Below the pieces are notes generated by a model, which saw only the letters and a list, made by a program, of their open reading frames with translations, was not told where the DNA came from and did no database searches. This document shows, piece after piece, positions 27,655 through 36,516 of a stretch of DNA of 64,000 nucleotides. The stretch's first letter is position 1. Every line of letters starts with the position of its first letter. The position numbers were made by a program, and so were the translations under genes. Source of the stretch: Verrucomicrobiota bacterium (lineage in GTDB: Bacteria; Verrucomicrobiota; Verrucomicrobiia; Chthoniobacterales; SZAS-18); assembly GCA_018240025.1 (NCBI GenBank), contig JAFEGM010000034.1:172535-236534 (forward strand), given 5' to 3'.

Positions 27655-28737
27655 GTGCCTCGGTGGTCGTTTCCCCTCGCGCTCGTCGCGGCCTTCGCGG
27701 TCGGGTGCGGCGCCCCTGCGCCCGGCGACGACCCGGCGGGCAGCGACGCCGAGCCCACGGACGCCGCCGACGCGACCGCCGAGGCGGGCGACGGCGGGTT
27801 CTTCGTCCCCATCGCCGACCTCCGGGTGCCGTGCCGCGTCGGAGGCGTCGACGGCGTGTGCATCGACGTCGCCGACTGCAAGGGCGATCGGGTCCCGACG
27901 CCCGGCTTCTGCCCCGGACCCGCCAACATCCAGTGCTGCACGCCGCGCGGCGAGACGGGGCCCCCCCCGGACGGCGGACCGACGGACGCCGGCGACGCGG
28001 GCGGCTACTGCCCCACCGACCCGACGGCCTCGCCGAACGCCGGACTCACCGAGGAGCCCGGCACGGGTGGCTGCCCCGCCGGGATGCTGCGCGTGGCGGC
28101 CACACCGTCGTTCTGCATCGACCGCTTCGAGGCGGCGATCGAGGTGCTCGACGGCGCCGCGTGGAAGCCGTGGTCGCCCTACTACCCGCCGCCCGCCGCC
28201 GGCTCGATCCGCGCGGTCTCCCTGCGCGGCGCGGTCCCCCAGGGCTACGTGAGCGGCAAGGAGGCCCAGCGCGCGTGCACGGGGGCGAAGAAGCGCCTCT
28301 GCACCAACCCCGAGTGGCTTCGCGCGTGCCAGGGGCCGGGCGGCACGACCTACCCGTACGGCGCGACGCGCGTGGCCGGACGGTGCAACGACGCCCGCAC
28401 GCCCCACCCCGCCGTCTCGTGCTTCTCCACCTCGGCGAGCTGGATCTTCAGCGAGCTCGGGTGGCCCGGCATCAACCAGCAGCCCAAGACGGTCGAGCGC
28501 ACGGGCACCCGCACCGGCTGCGTCACCGCCGAAGGCGCCTTCGACATGATGGGCAACCTCCACGAGTGGATCTGGGACGACCCCACCAAGTACAGCAGCC
28601 CGGTGAAGGCCATCGACTTCCGAGGCGGCTTCTACGCCGACACCGTGGTCAACGGCGAGGGCTGCCTCTACCGCACCAGCGCGCACGACTTCTCCCACTG
28701 GGACTACTCGACCGGCTTCCGCTGCTGCGCCGATTGA
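27655..28737 (+). CDS. Formylglycine-generating-enzyme-like (SUMF1 domain) lipoprotein
   Basis: A 360-residue exported protein with lipobox FAVGC, an Ala/Asp-rich linker, a Cys-rich segment (VPCRVGGVDGVCIDVADC ... IQCC), then a C-terminal FGE-sulfatase (SUMF1) fold from about residue 145. Landmarks are PSFCIDRFEA, GKEAQRACTGAKKRLCT, DMMGNLHEWIWDD and the terminal GFRCC. The fold is used by formylglycine-generating enzymes but also by many non-enzymatic ligand-binding proteins. Being a surface lipoprotein, this one is more likely a binding or structural protein. Its last Cys pair resembles catalytic positions but the assignment is uncertain. Confidence 0.85.
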   Translation: MPRWSFPLALVAAFAVGCGAPAPGDDPAGSDAEPTDAADATAEAGDGGFFVPIADLRVPCRVGGVDGVCIDVADCKGDRVPTPGFCPGPANIQCCTPRGETGPPPDGGPTDAGDAGGYCPTDPTASPNAGLTEEPGTGGCPAGMLRVAATPSFCIDRFEAAIEVLDGAAWKPWSPYYPPPAAGSIRAVSLRGAVPQGYVSGKEAQRACTGAKKRLCTNPEWLRACQGPGGTTYPYGATRVAGRCNDARTPHPAVSCFSTSASWIFSELGWPGINQQPKTVERTGTRTGCVTAEGAFDMMGNLHEWIWDDPTKYSSPVKAIDFRGGFYADTVVNGEGCLYRTSAHDFSHWDYSTGFRCCAD

Positions 28738-28756
28738 CGTGCGCTAGGCTCCGCCG

Positions 28757-29830
28757 ATGCCCGCGGTCAGGCTGTCGTCGCGGGCCGCGTCGCTGGCTGC
28801 TTCCCTGGCTGCCTCCCTGGCCCTCGGCGCCTGCGGCGGAGCGACCGACGGCGACCGCCCGGGGGACGACGCAGCCACCGACGTCTCCGCCGAGACCCGT
28901 TCGGACACGGCGCCGCCTCCGACCGACGCTGGCTCGGACGCGGGCGACGCTGCGCCCCCCGACGCTGCGTCCCCCGACGTCGCCGCCGATGTCGCCCCCG
29001 ACGCAAGCCCTGACGCCCCCGTCGCCAAGTGCATCACCGACGGCACGGCCGGCACCCACACCTTCACGTGCGCAGGCGTCCGCTACGACGTCACGATCCC
29101 CACGGCCTGCGCCACGAAGGGCGCGTGCGGCCTCGTCCTCGACGTCCACGGCGCGACGATGACGGCCAAGATGGAGGACGCGAACACGCAGATGCGCGCC
29201 CTCGGCCAGAAGTACGGCTACGTCGTCGTGCAGCCGACCGCGCCCGGCTCCGCGCCCACCACGTCGTGGACCCCTGGCGCCGACGACGTCAAGGTGCACG
29301 ACGTCCTGGTCGAGGCGATCGCGGTGCTCGGCGTCGACGCGAAGCGCGTCCACATGACCGGCTTCTCTCAGGGCGGCATGATGACCTCGCGGTTCCTCTG
29401 CCGATGGGCCGAGCTCTTCGCCTCGGTCGCGCCCGCCGCGGGCACGGGGTGCACGTTCGTGGGCGCCGACGCGCCGTCGAAGGAGGTCCCCGTCCTCTAC
29501 CTGCACGGGACCGCCGACGTCCTCGTCGCGTTCTCCCAGGGCACCGCCCAGCGGAACGCCGCGGTCGCCGCGTGGAAGATGACCGGACCGACGACCGTCG
29601 CGAGCGACGGCGCCCACACCCGCCAGCGCTGGACGAGCGCGAAGGGCACCGTCTTCGAGTTCGTGCAACACGACTACAAGGCCACGTCGCTCGCGCTCCA
29701 AGGCCACTGCTACCCCGGCAGCACCGACAAGGGCGGCGAGCCCGGCCAGCTGTTCTCGTTCGCCTGCGTGCCGCCGAACGCCTTCGTCTGGGGCGAAGAG
29801 GTGATGGCGTTCTTCCGCGCGCACGAGTGA
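28757..29830 (+). CDS. Secreted esterase/PHB-depolymerase-like lipoprotein
   Basis: A 357-residue alpha/beta hydrolase. The signal peptide contains an imperfect AASLA repeat and ends in lipobox ALGAC. A long Asp/Ala/Pro linker (about 30-90) precedes the catalytic domain: LVLDVHGATM (oxyanion region), GFSQGGMM with the nucleophile Ser, and YLHGTADVLV with the acidic residue. The pattern fits the LpqC/poly-3-hydroxybutyrate depolymerase and feruloyl esterase family. It would act on esters at the cell surface. Located 19 bp after the FGE-like lipoprotein, so both may be cotranscribed. Confidence 0.87.
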   Translation: MPAVRLSSRAASLAASLAASLALGACGGATDGDRPGDDAATDVSAETRSDTAPPPTDAGSDAGDAAPPDAASPDVAADVAPDASPDAPVAKCITDGTAGTHTFTCAGVRYDVTIPTACATKGACGLVLDVHGATMTAKMEDANTQMRALGQKYGYVVVQPTAPGSAPTTSWTPGADDVKVHDVLVEAIAVLGVDAKRVHMTGFSQGGMMTSRFLCRWAELFASVAPAAGTGCTFVGADAPSKEVPVLYLHGTADVLVAFSQGTAQRNAAVAAWKMTGPTTVASDGAHTRQRWTSAKGTVFEFVQHDYKATSLALQGHCYPGSTDKGGEPGQLFSFACVPPNAFVWGEEVMAFFRAHE

Positions 29831-29831
29831 G

Positions 29832-30575
29832 TCAGCGTCGCCGCGCCGCGAGCATCAGGTAGAACGGCGCGTCACGCCACGGCAGGAGCCGCGGGTGCTC
29901 GGCGCATGCCTCCTCGGAGGGACGCGGCTCGCTCAGCGCCTCGAGGACGAAGCCGGCGTCGAGCAGCGCCGTCACGTAGCCGGAGACCGTGCGAGGGAAC
30001 GTCGCGATCCGGAACGGCCGCGCGCCCGGCTTCGCCCCGCGGAACGCCCACTCGTCGACCCACGGCTCGCCGCGGAAGTAGCGCGCGTCGCCGTCCGGGC
30101 GATCGGTCACGGGGTGCCGCACGCTGATCACCAGGCGCCCGCCCGGCCGGAGCACGCGGAACGCCTCCCGGCCAGCCCCCTCGACGTCCGGGCAGTCCAT
30201 CCACGCCATCACGGAGAGCACGCGATCGAAGGCGCCGTCGGCGAGCCCGAGCGCACGCAGGTCCGTGAAGCTCCCCGAGAGGTAGACGCCGTCGAGGCCT
30301 CGGGCCGCCGCCTCCGTCTTGGCCGCCTCGACGAGGCTCGGTGAGAGCTCGACCGCCGTGACCCGCGCCCCTGCCTCGGCGAGCCGCCGCGCCACGATCC
30401 CCTCCCCTGCCCCGGCATCGAGGACGTCGAGCCCGGCGACAGGGCCGACGAGCGGTGTGAACGCGGGGTCGTGGAACGACCGTCGGTAGACGTCGAGGCC
30501 AGCGCGCACCCCACGCGTCCACTCGTCGGAGTTCTCGTCCCAGCGCTCGCGCGTGGAGGCGAGGTCGAACGTCAC
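29832..30575 (-). CDS. Class I SAM-dependent methyltransferase
   Basis: A 247-residue Rossmann methyltransferase with motif I VLDAGAGEGIVARRL (about 53-67), an acidic residue after strand 2 (VTAVELSPSL) and MAWMDCPD near motif IV. It looks like the UbiE/small-molecule methyltransferase type. GTG 30575 overlaps the stop of the small exported protein (GTGA). The stop lies 1 bp from the end of the convergent esterase gene. Substrate unknown. Confidence 0.85.
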   Translation of the reverse strand: MTFDLASTRERWDENSDEWTRGVRAGLDVYRRSFHDPAFTPLVGPVAGLDVLDAGAGEGIVARRLAEAGARVTAVELSPSLVEAAKTEAAARGLDGVYLSGSFTDLRALGLADGAFDRVLSVMAWMDCPDVEGAGREAFRVLRPGGRLVISVRHPVTDRPDGDARYFRGEPWVDEWAFRGAKPGARPFRIATFPRTVSGYVTALLDAGFVLEALSEPRPSEEACAEHPRLLPWRDAPFYLMLAARRR

Positions 30576-30799
30576 TGCTTGCTGACGACGTTGCCGGCCG
30601 CGTCGTAGACGTACACGACGGAGGGTCCGAGCTCGACGCGCGGCTCGGCCACGGTCGTCGCGATGGCGAGCGGGGAGGCGGTCGCGGTCGCTGTGCCCTT
30701 CGGGAGCTCGACCGGCCCGATCGAGGTCGGCGCCGCTGCTGCCCACGGCACCGCCAGGTCGACGAAGACCACCAGGAAGAAGGCGCCGCGGATCGACAT
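30572..30799 (-). CDS. Small exported protein
   Basis: A 75-residue protein with an N-terminal signal peptide (hydrophobic 5-22, probable cleavage after AAA) and a short mature part ending VVYVYDAAGNVVSKQ. The ending resembles a single RHS/YD-like beta hairpin but is too short to classify. Translationally coupled to the methyltransferase gene (GTGA). Confidence 0.65.
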   Translation of the reverse strand: MSIRGAFFLVVFVDLAVPWAAAAPTSIGPVELPKGTATATASPLAIATTVAEPRVELGPSVVYVYDAAGNVVSKQ

Positions 30800-30870
30800 G
30801 GCTGTACGTTTCCTCCGTGGCCGGAACTAGCAAGCACCGGGCCCGGGGCCGGATCTCGCAAAACACCGGA

Positions 30871-30898
30871 CGTTCGTGATCGCAGAGCGGCACGAACG
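30871..30898 (-). terminator. Stem-loop after the membrane-protein gene
   Basis: CGTTCGTG (30871-30878) and CACGAACG (30891-30898) form a perfect 8-bp stem with a 12-base loop, 11 bp beyond the stop at 30909. On the minus strand it is followed by TCCGGTGTTTT, a weak U-run. It may end the 33970-30909 transcript before the small exported protein gene. Confidence 0.45.
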
Positions 30899-30908
30899 CA
30901 TGCCGGCG

Positions 30909-32765
30909 TCACTTCACCGCGACACCCGTGACAGAGCGCACCGCCGGGAGGCGTGGATCGTCGGGGTCGCGCGCCTCGGCCTCGGCGAGGAGCGCGCGGG
31001 CGCGGTCGGGGTGCCCCGCCACCCTCGCGGCCACTGCACCGAGGAGCAGTGCGCGCATCGAGCGCGGGGATCGCTCGAGGGCGCGCGCGAGCCCGGGCCA
31101 CGCCGCCTTGGGGTTCGAGAGCGTGCCGCGATCGGGCTCCACGAACGGGATCGCGTCGGCGCGCGCGACGGCGGCGTTGGGGCCGTCGACGCGGACGAAG
31201 AGCTCTCCGTGATCGTCGAAGGCGACGAGCGCCCAGCGAGGGTCGCGGGCGAGGAGCTGTCGGAGGTTGTCGCGGCCACCTTGGAAGGCCCGCTCGCCCG
31301 GCGACGTGTACTTCATGAGGACCAGCTGGACGCGGTGGCGATCGAGCAGCTCCGACCACCCCGGTTCGCCGTACCGGATGCGCTGGTAGACGTCGCGCAC
31401 GAACGCGGGATCGTAGGCCTCGAGGCGCGGATCGTAGAACGCGCGCTCTGCCGGGTAGAGCTCGCCGAGGACGGGGCCGGCCCACCCGTCGCTCACGTAC
31501 ATGGGTCCGACGAGCCCGCGGGCGCGGATCTGCTCGACGAGCCCCCGCGGGAAGACGCCCTCGTCGTAGCCGAAGCCGCGCGTGAAGCGCGTCCAGTTGT
31601 GCAGGGGCCCGACCACCGCGATCACGGCGACGGCGACGGCGAGGACCGCGGAGACGCGGAGGGTGAGCGTTCGACGCTGGGGCAGACGGGCGAGCACCGC
31701 GCGGGCGCCCAGGGTGGCCGCGGGCGCGGCGACCACGGCGAAGTCGTAGGCGACGCGCACGTGGCGCAGGGCGAAGAAGAGCAGCCCGAAGAACAGGGCG
31801 AGCAGCGCCCCGTGCACGCGACGGACGCCCGCGACGACGCAGAGGGTCGCGACGCCGACGAACGACCACGCCGACCACAGCGCGCGCACGGGGAAGCGGT
31901 GCAGCGGTCGGAACTCGACGAGGTGCTCGGCCTGCCACGTGTCGGCGGTCATCAGGAACGGGACGGTCAGGACCCGGACGCCGTGGGGGTTGTAGAGCGC
32001 GAGGGTCGCGGCCGCGGCGCCGAAGGCGACGAGCGCCGTGACGACGAGGGCGCGGGCGTCGGCGCGACCGAACGGGGCGACGGGCTCCGTCGCGAGCACG
32101 CGCGCGCGCCACGGCTCGACCAGGGCCGCGCCCGCCGCGAGGAGGAGCATCGCGTAGGCGTTCACGGCGCCGGCGTGGAGGTGCGACGCGACGACGGTCG
32201 TGACGCCGGCGAGCACGAGCCAGCGGCGCCGGTCTCGAGCCTCCGCGTCGGCGTAGGCGACGAGGGCGAGGACCACGAGCGCCATCGCGAGATCGGTGAA
32301 GAGGAGCGGGCGCTCCACGAAGCGGAACGAGGCGGCCACGGCGCCGAGGAGCGTCAGCAGCACGGCCGCGAGGCGCGGGGCCGTCTCCCGCCCCGCGGCG
32401 CGCCACGAGGCCGAGAGCACCACGAGCCACGTGAGCGCGACGATCCCGATCTTGACGACCGTGACGCCGACGATCCCCGCGCGGACGCGCACGAGCTCGA
32501 ACAGCGTCGCCGGTGCCCACTGGTGCAGGAGCCACGGGTGGTCGGGCTGGGTGTGCGACAGGACGTTGGTCCCCGGCACCGCGCGCAGCGCGAGCACCGC
32601 GCGCCCGGTGGCGAAGTGGAAGCCGAGGTCGGGGTCACTCGCCCGGAACGCGGCGAGGGCACAGGCGACCGCCGCCACGAGCGCTGCGGCCGCCACCGGC
32701 GCGGCCCGGGCGGACCTCGAAGGAGCGGCCGTCGGGGTGGACGGCCGATCGGTCGCCTCGCTCAC
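30909..32765 (-). CDS. Large polytopic membrane protein, unknown function
   Basis: A 618-residue membrane protein with about 10-12 hydrophobic segments in residues 20-400, followed by a soluble C-terminal part of ~215 residues that ends in a TPR-like helical stretch (AALLAEAEARDPDDPRLPAV-like). The layout, with a large first loop (DPDLGFHFATGRAVL ... HPWLLHQWAPATLFEL), resembles GT-C-fold glycosyltransferases, but I see no clear catalytic acidic motif. GTG 32765 overlaps the stop of the HtrA-like gene (GTGA), so the two form an operon. Confidence 0.75.
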   Translation of the reverse strand: MSEATDRPSTPTAAPSRSARAAPVAAAALVAAVACALAAFRASDPDLGFHFATGRAVLALRAVPGTNVLSHTQPDHPWLLHQWAPATLFELVRVRAGIVGVTVVKIGIVALTWLVVLSASWRAAGRETAPRLAAVLLTLLGAVAASFRFVERPLLFTDLAMALVVLALVAYADAEARDRRRWLVLAGVTTVVASHLHAGAVNAYAMLLLAAGAALVEPWRARVLATEPVAPFGRADARALVVTALVAFGAAAATLALYNPHGVRVLTVPFLMTADTWQAEHLVEFRPLHRFPVRALWSAWSFVGVATLCVVAGVRRVHGALLALFFGLLFFALRHVRVAYDFAVVAAPAATLGARAVLARLPQRRTLTLRVSAVLAVAVAVIAVVGPLHNWTRFTRGFGYDEGVFPRGLVEQIRARGLVGPMYVSDGWAGPVLGELYPAERAFYDPRLEAYDPAFVRDVYQRIRYGEPGWSELLDRHRVQLVLMKYTSPGERAFQGGRDNLRQLLARDPRWALVAFDDHGELFVRVDGPNAAVARADAIPFVEPDRGTLSNPKAAWPGLARALERSPRSMRALLLGAVAARVAGHPDRARALLAEAEARDPDDPRLPAVRSVTGVAVK

Positions 32766-33970
32766 TTCTTCGGGCCGAAGACGGGCGGCAGCGGCGGGAG
32801 CGGCAGGATGATGCTCCCGACCGGCGCGGGCTTGGTCGGCGCAGGCGGTGGCTCCTCGCTCGACTTCAGCACGACCTTCACCTCGCGGAGCTGGGTGCCG
32901 CGCATGACGGTGAGCTTGGTCTCGTCGCCCGGCGCGCGCTTCTTGATCTGCTCGGCGAGATCCTCGGCGGTCTTGGTGACCGTGCCGTCCACCGCGACGA
33001 TCGCGTCCTCGTTGGCCTTGATGCCGGCGAGCGCCGCCGGGCTGCCCTCGGCGACGGCGACGACGCGCACGCCGAGCTTGTCGGTGAGCCCCGTCACGCC
33101 GAGGTACGTCGTCGGCGCCTTGATCGGCGGCGCCGTCTTGAGGAACTTGCGGATCTGCGCGATCGGCGCGCCGAACAGCGCAGGCGCGCAGGCGACCTCC
33201 TTCGGGGCGCCGGTCTTGCCCGTGCCGGGCGCGCACGCGCGGCCGACGACGCCCACCACGCCCCCCTGCGGATCGACCAGCGGCGTGCCGATGGCGACGT
33301 TCTTGGTGTCGATGGAGAGCGCGTCCTTGAGGATGTCGCCGTCGGGCGAGAGGTAGTCGCGCTTGCCGAGGATGGGGGTGGCCTGCGCCTGCACCTTGCC
33401 GGTCTTGAGGAGCACGAACGTCGAGAACGTGGTGGTCGACGACAGCGGATCGACGTCGGAGGGCTTCGCGCCCTCGCTCCACTTCGACGAGTAGGGGACC
33501 AGCAGGGCGAGGTCCCACGCGGCGTCCTCGTGGTGCAGCTTCACCTTCGTCGTGGCGTTGCTCTCGGGGAAGCGGATCTCGAGGTCGCCCGTGCCGCCGC
33601 CGAGCGCCACGGGGCTCCGCGCGGTGATGACGACGCTCTTCTCGGACAGCAGGACCCCGAGGCCGATCGGCTTCTTGTTCCGCTCGAGCACGACGGTGGC
33701 GAGGCGCGCGCGGTCCATCCCCTCGACGGCGGGCGCGGCCGAGGCCGACCCCGACGGCGCGGTCTTCTTCGCGGAGGCGGTCGCGGACGACGCACCCGGC
33801 GGCGGGATGAACACCCAGGGGCCCGGCGGCCCGGCGGGCGACGGCGTCGCGCCGAGCACGATGGTCCCGGCGAGCGCCAGCGCCACCCATCCCGCGCCGA
33901 GGAGACCCCCGCGGCGGGCAGGACGGTCGGAGGGGGGGGAGTCGGCGCGGCGGGACGGAAGGTGGGCCAT
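32762..33970 (-). CDS. HtrA-like protein: trypsin-fold domain lacking catalytic residues, plus PDZ
   Basis: A 402-residue exported protein: one N-terminal hydrophobic segment (22-42), a Pro/Ala/Ser linker, a trypsin-fold domain (~88-280) and a PDZ domain (~288-370; TYLGVTGL ... VVAVAEGSPAALAGIKANEDAIVAVDG). Catalytic positions are altered. Where HtrA has TNAHV this reads ITARSPV (115-121, no His); the Asp-like position is kept (WDLALL, D153); where GNSGGPL is expected it reads AIGTPLVD (no Ser). It should therefore bind but not cut peptides. A PDZ-scaffold or chaperone role is likely. Followed by the GTGA-coupled membrane protein. Confidence 0.87.
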   Translation of the reverse strand: MAHLPSRRADSPPSDRPARRGGLLGAGWVALALAGTIVLGATPSPAGPPGPWVFIPPPGASSATASAKKTAPSGSASAAPAVEGMDRARLATVVLERNKKPIGLGVLLSEKSVVITARSPVALGGGTGDLEIRFPESNATTKVKLHHEDAAWDLALLVPYSSKWSEGAKPSDVDPLSSTTTFSTFVLLKTGKVQAQATPILGKRDYLSPDGDILKDALSIDTKNVAIGTPLVDPQGGVVGVVGRACAPGTGKTGAPKEVACAPALFGAPIAQIRKFLKTAPPIKAPTTYLGVTGLTDKLGVRVVAVAEGSPAALAGIKANEDAIVAVDGTVTKTAEDLAEQIKKRAPGDETKLTVMRGTQLREVKVVLKSSEEPPPAPTKPAPVGSIILPLPPLPPVFGPKK

Positions 33971-34210
33971 GGGACGATGGGATCCTAGCAAGGGAGATGC
34001 CGGAGCGCTCGGCGGCGGGATTCGCGGGTGGTCAGGGCCGCGCTCGATCGTCGGACGGCCGATCGTGGCGCAGCGTTCACTCGTCCCGTGCCACATGCGC
34101 AGAGTCGGCACACGGCGCACGGTTCTCGGGCGCCTGCACCGCGATCCAGGCCGTCCCGGCCGCGCCGCGTCGGGTATGGAACTTGATCCAGCACACGTCG
34201 GGAGGACGTC

Positions 34211-36496
34211 GTGAGTGCAGCCCCTTCCTGCGTGCCCGTCCGGGGTCCCTCCGGGCCCGTCGTCCAGGCGCTCGGCGAGATCCACCGAGAGGCCTTCCTG
34301 CCCGGCGCCGTCGCAGCCCTCGCCCGACAGGCGCCGCCGCTCGTCGTGCCCGACGTCCTCGTCACCCCGTCGGTGCAGGTCGTCGCGACCCTGATCGAGG
34401 CGCTCGGTCCGGCCGCCCGCGGGAGGGTGCTCCTGGTCGGGTGCGGCGTCGGCTACCTCGCCGCGGTCCTCTCGCGGGTCGCGCGCGAGCTCTCGGTCGT
34501 GGACGACGACGCGACGCTCGTCGCGCTCGCGACGCGGAGCCTCGAGCGCGTCGGCTGCCTCGCCGCCGGCCGGGGCGTCGACCTCCGCTGCGGGGACGAG
34601 TCCGTGGGTGCACCGGACCGCGCGCCGTTCGACGCCGTCCTCGTCGCGCGGAGCCTCGACGAACCCCCGACGCCCCTGCTCGCGCAGCTCGCCGACGGCG
34701 GCGTGCTCGTCTGCCCGATCGGGGCCCATCGAAGGACGCAGCAGCTGCTCCGCGTCACGCGCGTCGGCGACCGGGAGCGACGCGAGTCGCTCGGCAGCGT
34801 TCCGCTGTACGGCCGGATCGGCGACCTCCTGGTCGATCTCGGCGCGTGCAAGCGCTCGACCGTCGAGGAGGCCGCGCGGGTCGCCTCCCAGCACGGGACC
34901 CGCATCGGGGAGGCGCTGGGCGTGGACGAGGCCGAGCTCTACCGCGGGCTCGCCCTCCAGCACGACGCGGCCTTCGCGCCCGCGACCGCGCTCGTCGGGG
35001 AGCTCGACCCGGCGCTCGCGCGTTCGGTGCCACGCCCGTTCCTCGAGAAGCACCACGTGCTCCCGGTCAAGCGCGAGGACGGCACCCTGACGGTGGCGAC
35101 GTCCGACCCCGAGACCGACCTCGGCGATCTCGCGCGCGCCTTCCCGAGCCAGGCCTTCGACGTCCGCGTCGTCACCCCGACGGACTACCGCCGCCTGTGG
35201 AGCGTGATCGACCTGCAGTCGACGAAGGCGACCCCGCTCGCGAAGAGCCCGACGAGGAGCGAGGACCTGCTCGATCGCGAGGGCACGATGAGCGCCCACG
35301 CCGTGGCGCTCTTCGAGGCGCTGTTGCTGGACGCGATCGGAGAGCGGGCCAGCGACGTCCACCTCGAGCGGTACGGGGACGAGGTGCGGGTCCGGCTGCG
35401 CGTCGACGGCGACCTGCACGACCGTCCCCGGTTCCAGCTCACCCCCGACGACCTGCGCAAGGTGGTCAACGTCGTGAAGGTGAGCGCCGACCTCGACATC
35501 TCCGAGCAGCGCCTCCCGCAGGGCGGTCGCTTCCGACGCCGCGCGGGCGGGCAGACATTCGACCTGCGCGTGCAGACGCAGCCCTCGCTCTACGGCGAGC
35601 ACGTCGTCATCCGCCTGCTCGCCCAGGAGACCAAGCTGCTCACCATCGAGGACCTCGGCTTTCCGGGTCCTGTCGCGCGGGAGTACCGCCGGCTGCTCGA
35701 CAGCCCGGCGGGGCTCATCCTCGTGGTCGGTCCGACCGGGTCCGGCAAGTCGACGACGCTCTACGCCGGCCTCCAGGTCCTCGCCCGCGACTCGACGCGC
35801 AAGGTGATCAGCATCGAGGACCCCATCGAGTACTCGGTGCCCGGCGTGCAGCAGACGCAGGCGCGCCCCGACCTCGGCTTCAAGTTCGCCGACGCCATGC
35901 GCGCCTTCGTGCGCGAGGATCCCGACGTCATCCTCGTCGGAGAGATCCGTGACCACGAGACCGCGCTCGAGGCGATCCGGGCGTCGCAGACCGGCCACAT
36001 CGTGCTCTCCACGCTCCACTGCAACGACGCGACCGACGCGGTCCAGCGCCTCGTCGACCTCGAGATGCACCCGAACTCGATCGGCAGCGAGCTGCTCGCG
36101 GTCGTCGCCCAGCGGCTCGCGAAGCGCACGTGCGACGCCTGCCGCGTGGAGGTCGAGCCGGACGCCGAGATCGTCGCCGAGCTGTTCCCCGACGGCGCCC
36201 CCTCCGGCCTCGTCTCCGTCGCGGGCCGGGGCTGTCCGCGCTGCGGCGGCCACGGCACGCGCGGCCGGATCGCCATCATCGAGTACCTCCGGGTGGGCGC
36301 CGACGTCCGGCGCGCGGTGTCCCGGGGGCTCTCCCTCGACGACCTGCGGAAGGTGGCGCACGACTCGGGCCTCGTGACCATGCGCAAGAGCGCCCTCGAG
36401 CTCGTCCAGCGAGGGGTCGTGTCCCTGTCCGAGCTACGCTGGGTGCTGTCGGCCGAGCGCATGGCGCCGGAGCGCCCGGATCGACCGTGGGACTGA
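34211..36496 (+). CDS. GspE/PilB-type secretion ATPase fused to an N-terminal PCMT-like methyltransferase domain
   Basis: A 761-residue fusion. Residues ~15-205 look like a protein-L-isoaspartate methyltransferase fold (LVTPSVQVVATLIEAL, SAM motif VLLVGCGVGYLAAVLSRVA at 73-91, SVVDDDA). Residues ~205-330 are a MshEN-like nucleotide/c-di-GMP-binding segment (RIGEALGVDEAELYRGLALQ). The ATPase core follows: Walker A GPTGSGKST (507-515), Walker B DVILVGEIRD (572-581), HCND near 603, and a four-cysteine zinc site C641, C644, C675, C678. GTG 34211 has GGGAGGA just upstream. It would energise type IV pilus or type II secretion assembly. The methyltransferase head is unusual. No pilin or secretin genes are adjacent. 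Confidence 0.9.
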   Translation: MSAAPSCVPVRGPSGPVVQALGEIHREAFLPGAVAALARQAPPLVVPDVLVTPSVQVVATLIEALGPAARGRVLLVGCGVGYLAAVLSRVARELSVVDDDATLVALATRSLERVGCLAAGRGVDLRCGDESVGAPDRAPFDAVLVARSLDEPPTPLLAQLADGGVLVCPIGAHRRTQQLLRVTRVGDRERRESLGSVPLYGRIGDLLVDLGACKRSTVEEAARVASQHGTRIGEALGVDEAELYRGLALQHDAAFAPATALVGELDPALARSVPRPFLEKHHVLPVKREDGTLTVATSDPETDLGDLARAFPSQAFDVRVVTPTDYRRLWSVIDLQSTKATPLAKSPTRSEDLLDREGTMSAHAVALFEALLLDAIGERASDVHLERYGDEVRVRLRVDGDLHDRPRFQLTPDDLRKVVNVVKVSADLDISEQRLPQGGRFRRRAGGQTFDLRVQTQPSLYGEHVVIRLLAQETKLLTIEDLGFPGPVAREYRRLLDSPAGLILVVGPTGSGKSTTLYAGLQVLARDSTRKVISIEDPIEYSVPGVQQTQARPDLGFKFADAMRAFVREDPDVILVGEIRDHETALEAIRASQTGHIVLSTLHCNDATDAVQRLVDLEMHPNSIGSELLAVVAQRLAKRTCDACRVEVEPDAEIVAELFPDGAPSGLVSVAGRGCPRCGGHGTRGRIAIIEYLRVGADVRRAVSRGLSLDDLRKVAHDSGLVTMRKSALELVQRGVVSLSELRWVLSAERMAPERPDRPWD

Positions 36497-36516
36497 CCGA
36501 GCGAGGAGATCCCGCC

